Positions 7,384-13,045 of a stretch of 13,045 bases of DNA are shown here, in pieces. A program made the translations under genes and the position numbers. How positions within the stretch are numbered: the stretch's first letter is position 1; each line of letters opens with the position of its first letter. The notes below the pieces were generated by a model. That model was not told where the DNA came from and did not search any database. It worked only from the letters and a program-made list of their open reading frames with translations. Source of the DNA: Faecalimonas sp. (GTDB lineage: Bacteria; Bacillota_A; Clostridia; Lachnospirales; Lachnospiraceae); assembly GCA_026169575.1 (NCBI GenBank), contig JAPFCT010000260.1, forward strand, positions 1 to 13,045, in the 5' to 3' direction.

Positions 7384-8316
7384 TTATTTTCCCATTTGCT
7401 TTTCATATGCTTCATAGGTAAGCAATTCGCCTTTCTTTGAAACAATCATTTTTGCTTTGTATGCCTGTCTTTTTAGCAACTCCTGCTCCAGCTCCAGTAC
7501 CATCCTGGTAAACGGACTGTCCACAGCGCCATCCCGGTTTCTTGTTCTTCTGTGTTCCAGCGTTTCCTGTGGTGTACTATTCAGCAAAATCGGAATATCC
7601 ACTCCCTGATAACAACCGCTGTTTCCATGTGTCCATTCTATGATCAATACCTGTACATTGGAAAAATCCTTTTTCTCGTACCAAAGATCCGCATCTGTTC
7701 TTCCCATACGCCTAAGCCAGATATTCTGAGACCCCGTCTTAAACTGACGTACAATCTCTTCTACTTCCTGAAAATCAATTTCCCGTGAAGTACCGAGGTA
7801 TTCTGCCAGCCCTTCACGTCCTCCCCGCAAATACGTCTGATACCAGTTATATATTTCTCCATGTGCCGAATCTGCATCGCTCCCCTCTTTCTGCCACCTC
7901 CGGATCAGTTCCATCCGCTCCGGATCCAGAAGATTCTTCACTGTCATTGCACGCAGTCCTTTTTCTCTGAAAATCCGCAATCTTTCTGCATCATTGTACT
8001 GTGGAATCCGATGCGGATAATTATCTCCTGACAACGTATAACTTCCTATTCCCGCCTGCGTAAAATACCAGGACAACAAAGATGCAATCTCTGATTTTCC
8101 CACTCCTGATCCACCGCATACAGTAATCACCGCTCTGGGAGATTCTTCTGCTTCAAAAACAGGCAAAAGTTGTTCTAATAATTCCGGAAAAATCTTTGTT
8201 GCTTTCTGAATATGTTCTTCACGAATTTCAATCTTATCTCCCGGCATATCGCCATGAGGAATGTCTCCTGAAACAACTGGCGCTTTCCAGTTCTGTTTTA
8301 TTTCTGATAAGTTCAT
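7384..8316 (-). CDS. P-loop kinase of the uridine kinase / phosphoribulokinase-like type, substrate unknown
   Basis: This 310-residue protein has a clear Walker A loop, GGSGVGKS (68-75), following a VITV strand. A DNYPHR motif at 98-103 resembles the DDFYH substrate-site motif of uridine kinase-like enzymes. Residues 223-232 (VLIIEWTHGN) look like a Walker B strand, and an Arg-rich lid region, EHRRTRNRDG (254-263), follows. Residues 1-60 are an extra N-terminal helical segment, and about 125-205 is an insertion rich in Trp, Tyr and charged residues. Such proteins are often labelled adenylylsulfate kinase or just ATP-binding protein. In this operon a kinase for the sugar, polyol or acid released by the phosphorylase is the natural suggestion, as inference only. 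AAGGAG lies 8 nt before the ATG. It starts 25 nt after the upstream esterase gene and ends 15 nt before the phosphorylase gene. Confidence 0.72.
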   Translation of the reverse strand: MNLSEIKQNWKAPVVSGDIPHGDMPGDKIEIREEHIQKATKIFPELLEQLLPVFEAEESPRAVITVCGGSGVGKSEIASLLSWYFTQAGIGSYTLSGDNYPHRIPQYNDAERLRIFREKGLRAMTVKNLLDPERMELIRRWQKEGSDADSAHGEIYNWYQTYLRGGREGLAEYLGTSREIDFQEVEEIVRQFKTGSQNIWLRRMGRTDADLWYEKKDFSNVQVLIIEWTHGNSGCYQGVDIPILLNSTPQETLEHRRTRNRDGAVDSPFTRMVLELEQELLKRQAYKAKMIVSKKGELLTYEAYEKQMGK

Positions 8317-8341
8317 TTTCCCATCTCCTTCCCTTATTCCA

Positions 8342-9151
8342 TTAGTCTGGGATCACTAATTGATCTTTTGTCTTTTCCTCTATTCCAGCCAGAAAAGAAA
8401 ATACTGAATCCATCATTTGTTCCCAATAATAGATTTCATGATCTCCATGTTCTTCCTTGTATATATGAGAAATCCCGGCTTTTTTTAGTGCATTTTCAAA
8501 CTTTTCCACAGCATTCCCTACCGCTCTGTCCTCTGTACCACAACACAGAAACAGTTCCGGACGATTTTCCAGAGACAATTTTGTCCACATGTTCTCCATA
8601 TCCCGTTCACTTCCATAAAACATCTTTCTACTTCCGAAAATTCCCTCAAACTGTTTCCATGAAAAGCCATACGCTTCCACATTCTCACCTGACATTAAAA
8701 CACATGGATCCGATGCCGGAGAGATAGCGGCTACTTTTGAAAAAGTATGCCTGTATCTCATCCCATTATAGAGTGCGCCATACCCTCCCATAGAAATACC
8801 CGCAATATAGGTATCTTCTCTTCTATGGGAAAGCGGAAACAATTTGCGTGTCACTTCTACCAGTTCTTTTCCTACATAAGTACTGTAAAATGTCATCCTT
8901 TGTGGAAGATCCTGATAAAATAAATTTTCTCCATCCGGAAGAACAATCGCAATTCCTTTTAATTCCGCTTGCTTTCTTAAATTTAAGTAGGTGATTAGTT
9001 CCATTGCTGTTGTACTATATCCCGGCAAAAAATAAACGGTTCGAAATGGAGGCTCCCACTTTCCGGACATACCATCTGTAGGAAGAATTACCTTTATTGA
9101 AGTCCCTCGCAACAATGCTTCCGATTTATATTCCATCTGTATAAAAGCCAT
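8342..9151 (-). CDS. Esterase D/CE1-family alpha/beta hydrolase (second of tandem pair)
   Basis: This 269-residue single-domain esterase has the nucleophile elbow GISMGG (118-123) with Ser120, an acidic residue Asp208 in CCGTEDR, and probable catalytic His238 in GDHEIYYW. It lacks a signal peptide and is predicted cytoplasmic. The family includes acetylesterases, feruloyl esterases and S-formylglutathione hydrolases. It is a diverged paralogue of the gene at 9179-10006: the same architecture recurs (VILP near the N-terminus, VLPDGEN or VLPSGEN, S-M-G-G elbow, CGTED). In the oxyanion loop, the usual HG is replaced: FLPGYS at 41-46 has Pro where the paralogue has His (LLHGFSG). Substrate range or activity may therefore differ. 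AGGAGG lies 7 nt before the ATG. Its spacing of 27 nt from the upstream paralogue and 25 nt to the kinase gene places it in the operon. Confidence 0.86.
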   Translation of the reverse strand: MAFIQMEYKSEALLRGTSIKVILPTDGMSGKWEPPFRTVYFLPGYSTTAMELITYLNLRKQAELKGIAIVLPDGENLFYQDLPQRMTFYSTYVGKELVEVTRKLFPLSHRREDTYIAGISMGGYGALYNGMRYRHTFSKVAAISPASDPCVLMSGENVEAYGFSWKQFEGIFGSRKMFYGSERDMENMWTKLSLENRPELFLCCGTEDRAVGNAVEKFENALKKAGISHIYKEEHGDHEIYYWEQMMDSVFSFLAGIEEKTKDQLVIPD

Positions 9152-9178
9152 CTGTTACCCTCCTAGTATTTATGCAGT

Positions 9179-10006
9179 CTAATAGTTCTCATCTTCTTTT
9201 TCTTCTACTTTCTCTTCAAGTCCCCAACAAATTGCTGGCTCAAGATACTGATTCCAAAACTTCCAGTCATGAATTCCCTCACTTTCATAATATGTAAGAT
9301 CCACGTTCTGACTGTTTAAAAAATCTCTGAATACTCGATTGTTTTTTAAAATAAAATCTTCGGTGCCACAAGCCATAAAAACCGGCTGTATCTTTTCTCC
9401 TCTTTTTTTCTTCTCTCGAATCAGATAATCTGGATTATTTTCACTCGTATCCAAATGTTCAAGATTACCAAATACTTGCAGATAATAATCATAGTCTGCA
9501 ATCTCATTTTTCTCTCCCGGCTTCATCCCAGCAATATCATATTGAATCATTGCAGATGAAAGACCAAACATCTTTCCAAATCTCTTAGGATATTTCAAAG
9601 CTGTATGAATCGCCCCAAATCCTCCCATAGAAAGGCCTCCAATGAAATTGTCTTCCGGTTTATCTGAAAAACCAAATGTCTTTGTACAATAATCTGGCAG
9701 TTCCACTCCTACAAACGTCTCATATGCACGTCCAGTTCCTTTGCCATTCAGATAAAAGCTATTTTCTCCAGACGGAAGTACAACAGCCAGATTATACTTC
9801 ATCGCCAGTTCTTGAATCCGACTACCATATAACCAATCCGTTGTGTTCCCTGAAAACCCATGAAGAAGATACAGTGTTTTAGGTTTTCTCTCATAATTTT
9901 TATTTCCTTCAATCATCATTGGTATTGCATCATCCGGCAAAATTACATGAAACGTAATTAACCTACTCAGTGCTATAGAATATTTATTAATTTGTAAAAC
10001 AGACAT
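9179..10006 (-). CDS. Esterase D/CE1-family alpha/beta hydrolase (first of tandem pair)
   Basis: This 275-residue esterase has an intact alpha/beta-hydrolase triad: Ser126 in GLSMGG (124-129), Asp217 in ACGTEDF, and His246 in GIHDWKFW. The oxyanion loop is LLHGFSGNTTDW (47-58), as in the esterase family PF00756 that contains acetyl-xylan and feruloyl esterases, antigen 85 and S-formylglutathione hydrolase. No signal peptide is visible; the N-terminus is a beta strand. The tail (EEKVEEKEDENY) is acidic. It would deacylate a small or sugar-linked ester in the cytoplasm. It starts 20 nt after the NIF3-like gene and ends 27 nt before its paralogue, so it is cotranscribed. The ribosome binding site (GAGGAAG) is moderate. 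The family assignment is firm; the ester cleaved is unknown. Confidence 0.88.
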   Translation of the reverse strand: MSVLQINKYSIALSRLITFHVILPDDAIPMMIEGNKNYERKPKTLYLLHGFSGNTTDWLYGSRIQELAMKYNLAVVLPSGENSFYLNGKGTGRAYETFVGVELPDYCTKTFGFSDKPEDNFIGGLSMGGFGAIHTALKYPKRFGKMFGLSSAMIQYDIAGMKPGEKNEIADYDYYLQVFGNLEHLDTSENNPDYLIREKKKRGEKIQPVFMACGTEDFILKNNRVFRDFLNSQNVDLTYYESEGIHDWKFWNQYLEPAICWGLEEKVEEKEDENY

Positions 10007-10026
10007 ATCTTTCTTCCTCTTTCTTT

Positions 10027-10881
10027 TTATGCAAACTGATAGATATCTTCACTTGGAACATAATGTACTGGTACCTCATTATCCAAAAGTTCTGTCATCC
10101 AGTCTACGGCATATTTCATTCCCAGCTCTTCCATATTGAAATGACCAACATTAAATGCCGCCTTCATCTTTCCAAGCTGCACGGCATCTCTGATATAAGA
10201 CATCACTGTCCAGTCAATCACTTCTCCCGGAATAATTGCATCTACCCCTTCTTTCTCCATAAGGCGTATTACCTCTGCTGCATACTCTGGACAGTACCCA
10301 TTTCCTATCGTTGCCTGATGTTCAAAAATATTTGGCAGCAAATGTCCCACAAATGCAACTTTTTTTATCTGATCTTCTGCTCTCCCTATATAACGTATCC
10401 CATTTAATAAAAGATTTTCTTTGAGTATTTTATTCATTTTGTCCACTGTCATATCTGGAAATTCAAAAAACTTTGCCATCCCTTCTTCCCCAGTCTGATA
10501 TTGTTGCCAGTCCAGATATTTGATTACTCCCGTAAAAATACTGTCTGGCTCATGGGCATGGGCATGATCATGGTCTCTCCATATAACAATTCCATTCTCT
10601 TCTAGCAGATTCCGCTTCTCCTCATAAACTTTATTTTCAAATCCGGCTCTCCAGTCTGGATAATCCGGAGTAGAATAGTAAGATGGCTCATGCACATAAA
10701 GAAGATTGCATCCTGCTTTTGCAGTTTTCCTGATCACTTCCACCGTTGGAACAAGCGCACATACAATCCCGGTACATTCTACTTCGGGATCTCCTGATTT
10801 ATATCCATCGCATCCATCATATTCTTCTGGAAATTTTGGATGATATTCCAGAATTTTTTCAATCACTTCTCTTATTTTCAT
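10027..10881 (-). CDS. NIF3-like dinuclear metal-centre protein
   Basis: This 284-residue protein fits the NIF3/YbgI family, which forms toroidal hexamers with a two-metal site; the reaction is unknown for most members. Visible features are the GDPEVECTGIVCALVPTVEV strand-helix (30-49), a first metal motif VHEPSYY (63-69; His64, Glu65), a histidine cluster RDHDHAHAH (102-110), and the C-terminal family signature GHFNMEELGM (246-255), where His247 and Glu251 form the HxxxE pair. The first motif is H-E-P, not the H-H-P of YbgI-type proteins, so it belongs to a divergent branch. It has no signal peptide. AAGGAG lies 9 nt before the ATG. It is the first gene after an in-operon hairpin and directly precedes the esterase pair, suggesting a hydrolytic or metal-dependent step in the same pathway. 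The family is fairly secure, the role open. Confidence 0.78.
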   Translation of the reverse strand: MKIREVIEKILEYHPKFPEEYDGCDGYKSGDPEVECTGIVCALVPTVEVIRKTAKAGCNLLYVHEPSYYSTPDYPDWRAGFENKVYEEKRNLLEENGIVIWRDHDHAHAHEPDSIFTGVIKYLDWQQYQTGEEGMAKFFEFPDMTVDKMNKILKENLLLNGIRYIGRAEDQIKKVAFVGHLLPNIFEHQATIGNGYCPEYAAEVIRLMEKEGVDAIIPGEVIDWTVMSYIRDAVQLGKMKAAFNVGHFNMEELGMKYAVDWMTELLDNEVPVHYVPSEDIYQFA

Positions 10882-10930
10882 TTTCCAGTTCTCCTTTTCC
10901 CGACATTTTACCTTTTCTGTATTTTTGTCA

Positions 10931-10992
10931 TATAAATAAAATCCCGGAGTCCCAGAACTTAGGCTTTCACACTTTCCTGGTACCCCGGGTAT
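10931..10992 (-). terminator. Intra-operon Rho-independent terminator/attenuator
   Basis: On the minus strand, the segment starting ATACCCGGGGTACCAG can fold onto GTTCTGGGACTCCGGGAT to make a GC-rich stem of about 13 pairs with small bulges, immediately followed by TTTTATTTATA. It begins about 35 nt after the stop of the second permease gene, in the only large gap (145 nt) of the cluster, about 50 nt before the NIF3-like gene. It probably ends part of the transcripts, so that transporter mRNA exceeds enzyme mRNA. A weak promoter-like pair (ATGACA, 15 nt, TAAAAT) follows it, with non-ideal spacing. Confidence 0.65.
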
Positions 10993-11026
10993 CTTATTTC
11001 CATATCATACTATATCATTTTCCTCA

Positions 11027-11911
11027 CTATCCTTTGACGGCTCCTACTACTACACCTTTTACAAGGTATTTCTGCACAAACGGATAAATAAGTAAAATTG
11101 GAAGGATTCCGATCACTGCCATTGCCATACGAATCGATGTACCCGGCAGTTCCACAGCTCCGGTTCCAAGAAGCGACGCAGTGGAATTCGACCTCAGCGC
11201 CTGAATATTATCCATAATCTTCATCAAGAGCTGCTGAATACTATACAGCTTTTCATTATTAATATAATACAATCCATTCGTCCAGTCGTTCCAATAAGTA
11301 ATTCCCGTAAAAAGACCGATTGTTGCTACTGCCGGCTTAGAAAGCGGCAGCATAACCTTGTAAAAAATCTTCAGTTCGGATGCCCCGTCAAGCTGTGCCG
11401 CTTCAATCAGCGAATCAGGAACACTGTTTTGATAATAGTTTCTTACCAGAATTACATTAAATGCTGTCACCAGATAATTTGGAATCATCAATGCCCATAC
11501 GGTATCCTTAATATGAAAAATCTGTGTCCACATAATATACGAAGGCACGATTCCCCCATTAAATAACATTGTAAAAAATACAAAAAATGCCAATACATTT
11601 CTTCCCCGAAAGGATTTTCTCGCCATTGGATATGCCAGCATCGTCGTAATCAGTACGCTTATAGCCGTGCCGCCTGCCGTTACAAGAAATGATATTCCAT
11701 AAGATCTTAATATCACAACTCCTTGTTTTATCATATAGTAGTAAGAATCCAGACTCCACTCAGCCGGAAAGTACGTATATCCATCCCGTATCAGTACATC
11801 CTCTGCTGAGAAAGATGCGATTACGATCAGAAGAATCGGAAGGATCACCACTATGACAAGAGCTGTAAGGATTACCGTTGATACCCGATTAAAACTTTTA
11901 CTTTCTGTCAT
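11027..11911 (-). CDS. Sugar ABC transporter permease, LplC/YtcP-like (CUT1 type)
   Basis: This 294-residue membrane protein has six predicted transmembrane segments, the first at about residues 10-33 (STVILTALVIVVILPILLIV), and ends in a hydrophobic helix and the basic KYLVKG tail typical of YtcP/LplC permeases. The EAA loop that contacts the ATPase is at about 170-189: EAAQLDGASELKIFYKVMLP. Other typical segments are AYPMARKSFRGRN (93-105) and FNGGIVPSY (117-125). It pairs with the LplB-like permease encoded 12 nt upstream to form the channel of an importer for oligosaccharides or related glycosides. The AGGAGG site overlaps the stop codon of that gene. The ATPase is not encoded here, which is usual: such systems share an MsmK/UgpC-type ATPase encoded elsewhere. 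Confidence 0.93.
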   Translation of the reverse strand: MTESKSFNRVSTVILTALVIVVILPILLIVIASFSAEDVLIRDGYTYFPAEWSLDSYYYMIKQGVVILRSYGISFLVTAGGTAISVLITTMLAYPMARKSFRGRNVLAFFVFFTMLFNGGIVPSYIMWTQIFHIKDTVWALMIPNYLVTAFNVILVRNYYQNSVPDSLIEAAQLDGASELKIFYKVMLPLSKPAVATIGLFTGITYWNDWTNGLYYINNEKLYSIQQLLMKIMDNIQALRSNSTASLLGTGAVELPGTSIRMAMAVIGILPILLIYPFVQKYLVKGVVVGAVKG

Positions 11912-11923
11912 TTCCTTTTCCTC

Positions 11924-12853
11924 CTAGAATAATGCATTATCTGAATCTACCTTGCGTACGATTGCATTTGCGATCAGTACAAGCGCAAATCCTACCAGCG
12001 ACTGATATAAGCCTGCTGCCGCGGACATTCCTACATCATTGAGTTCCATAAGACCACGGTACACATAAGTATCAATCGTCTGCGTCACATTGAATAGCGC
12101 TCCCGAATTCTGTGGTACCTGATAGAACAGTCCAAAATCTGAATAAAAGATTCGCCCTATGGACATCAATGTCAGTGTAATCACCGTCGGCTTTAACATC
12201 GGCAGTGTCACATAGAAAATCTGCTTCAGTTTTGTTGCACCGTCAATAGCTGCCGCTTCATAGATTGATTTATCAATACCCGAAATACTCGCCATATAGA
12301 CAATCGACTGGTATCCCATGTTTTTCCAAAGATTTACAATTACCAGAATCACCGGCCATGCACCTGCATAAGAATACCATGAAACCGGATCAACTCCCAT
12401 TCCTGCAAGAATCGTATTGTTGATAAATCCCGTATCTGCATTCAAAAATGCATATGCCACAAATCCAATGACCACCCAGGAAAGAAGATTTGGCAAAAGA
12501 AGTGCCGCCTGAAAAAATTTCACCCTTCTTTTCTTTCCCAGTTCACACATCATAATCGCAATCGCGATTGCCACAATTGTTCCAATCACGATAAACGTCA
12601 GATTATATGCAAGTGTATTTCTGGTCATGATCCATGCATCTTTTGTTTTAAATAAAAATTCAAAATTCTCAAAACCGCACCAGTCACTGCCAAAGATTCC
12701 CTTCATCAGACTGTAATCTTTAAAAGCAAGAAATACGCCAAACATCGGAATATAGTTATTGATAATCAGGTACAAAATTCCCGGCAGTGCAATAAGTAAT
12801 AAAGGCAGGTTCTTAAATCGCTTTTTCTTTCTGGCTGTAACTGTTTTTTTCAT
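11924..12853 (-). CDS. Sugar ABC transporter permease, LplB-like (CUT1 type)
   Basis: This 309-residue inner-membrane permease has a basic N-terminus (MKKTVTARKKKRFKN), a first transmembrane helix at about 16-32, and the NNYIPMFGVFLAFKDYS segment characteristic of LplB-type permeases. The cytoplasmic EAA loop lies at about 199-218 (EAAAIDGATKLKQIFYVTLP). Six transmembrane helices are expected. The C-terminal KVDSDNALF is also typical. With the downstream permease and the upstream binding protein it forms an import system for oligosaccharides or glycosides. It starts 14 nt after the binding-protein gene with an AGGAGG site, so it is in the same operon. The family does not reveal the exact substrate. 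Confidence 0.94.
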   Translation of the reverse strand: MKKTVTARKKKRFKNLPLLLIALPGILYLIINNYIPMFGVFLAFKDYSLMKGIFGSDWCGFENFEFLFKTKDAWIMTRNTLAYNLTFIVIGTIVAIAIAIMMCELGKKRRVKFFQAALLLPNLLSWVVIGFVAYAFLNADTGFINNTILAGMGVDPVSWYSYAGAWPVILVIVNLWKNMGYQSIVYMASISGIDKSIYEAAAIDGATKLKQIFYVTLPMLKPTVITLTLMSIGRIFYSDFGLFYQVPQNSGALFNVTQTIDTYVYRGLMELNDVGMSAAAGLYQSLVGFALVLIANAIVRKVDSDNALF

Positions 12854-12867
12854 ACTGCCTCCTCAAA

Positions 12868-13045
12868 TTACTTTTGTCCTTCTGCCCATGCATCCAGCTG
12901 TTCTTGTTTTGCCTTCAAAATTTCCTGATATCCTGCATCATTTAATGCCTGTACAAATTTATCAATCTCTGTATCCGGATCAAGGCTTCCACAGATCAGT
13001 CCCGGCAAATACTGTGAAATGACATTCTTCACTGCTGTATACTGC
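12868..13045 (-). CDS. C-terminus of extracellular sugar-binding lipoprotein (LplA-like), truncated by window edge
   Basis: An open minus-strand frame enters from the right edge and ends at TAA (12870-12868), encoding 58 visible residues. It reads QYTAVKNVISQYLPGLICG and ends DAWAEGQK. The Q-Y-L-P-x-L-x-C/x-G, a short segment of D-P-E/D, then A-L-N-D-A-G and a final lysine-rich helix form the pattern found at the end of LplA-type solute-binding proteins that pair with LplB/LplC permeases. The rest, including the expected lipoprotein signal, lies outside the window. It precedes the LplB-like gene by 14 nt, so the three form one importer. Confidence 0.85.
   Translation of the reverse strand, partial: QYTAVKNVISQYLPGLICGSLDPDTEIDKFVQALNDAGYQEILKAKQEQLDAWAEGQK

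Noticed and set aside
10063..10407. 114-codon plus-strand frame opposite the NIF3-like gene
   Set aside because: It lies fully antisense to a gene with clear family motifs; the translation is Cys/His/Ile-rich noise.

Overview
The window looks like chromosomal DNA of a low-to-moderate GC, Gram-positive gut Firmicute, most likely a member of the Lachnospiraceae (the Blautia / Ruminococcus gnavus / Clostridium-like group). This rests on the Lpl-type sugar ABC permeases, the GH13 subfamily 18-like phosphorylase, strong AGGAGG ribosome binding sites and the general codon choice. No rRNA, tRNA, CRISPR array, insertion sequence, integrase or phage gene was seen. Family assignments come from reading motifs in the translations, not from database searches.

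Layout. (1) Positions 1-200 are an AT-rich intergenic stretch with a 17-T run at the left edge, possibly the start of a divergent gene that leaves the window. (2) Positions 203-904 (+) encode an XRE-type helix-turn-helix regulator with an unrecognised C-terminal half. (3) A perfect 15-bp hairpin (931-968) separates it from a convergent stand-alone Fic-domain gene (996-1982, -), which has its own candidate promoter. (4) Positions 1998-3102 hold no convincing gene and show striking strand asymmetry: pyrimidine-rich, then purine-rich, then pyrimidine-rich on the + strand. (5) From 3103 to the right edge, everything is on the minus strand and reads as one long catabolic cluster, ending at a terminator at 3103-3140.

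The cluster in transcription order: the C-terminus of a sugar-binding lipoprotein (cut by the window edge), two Lpl-type permeases (12853-11924 and 11911-11027), an in-operon hairpin/terminator (10931-10992), a NIF3-like dinuclear-metal protein, two tandem CE1/esterase-D-like esterases, a P-loop kinase of uncertain substrate, a GH13_18-type glycoside phosphorylase, a third esterase with an N-terminal beta-sandwich-like extension, an MBL-fold hydrolase and a DUF1653 protein. Spacing below the hairpin is 15-27 nt, with two overlaps (11 and 8 nt) that suggest translational coupling; only the last gene has a slightly larger gap.

Working model (inference): the ABC importer takes up an oligosaccharide or glucoside carrying ester groups. 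The three esterases, none with a signal peptide, deacylate it in the cytoplasm. The GH13_18 enzyme phosphorolyses the alpha-glucosidic bond to give alpha-glucose 1-phosphate, and the P-loop kinase phosphorylates the freed partner or another intermediate. The NIF3-like and MBL proteins are probable metal-dependent accessory enzymes. The substrate cannot be determined from sequence. This combination of three esterases, phosphorylase, unassigned kinase and NIF3 is the best candidate here for an undescribed pathway.
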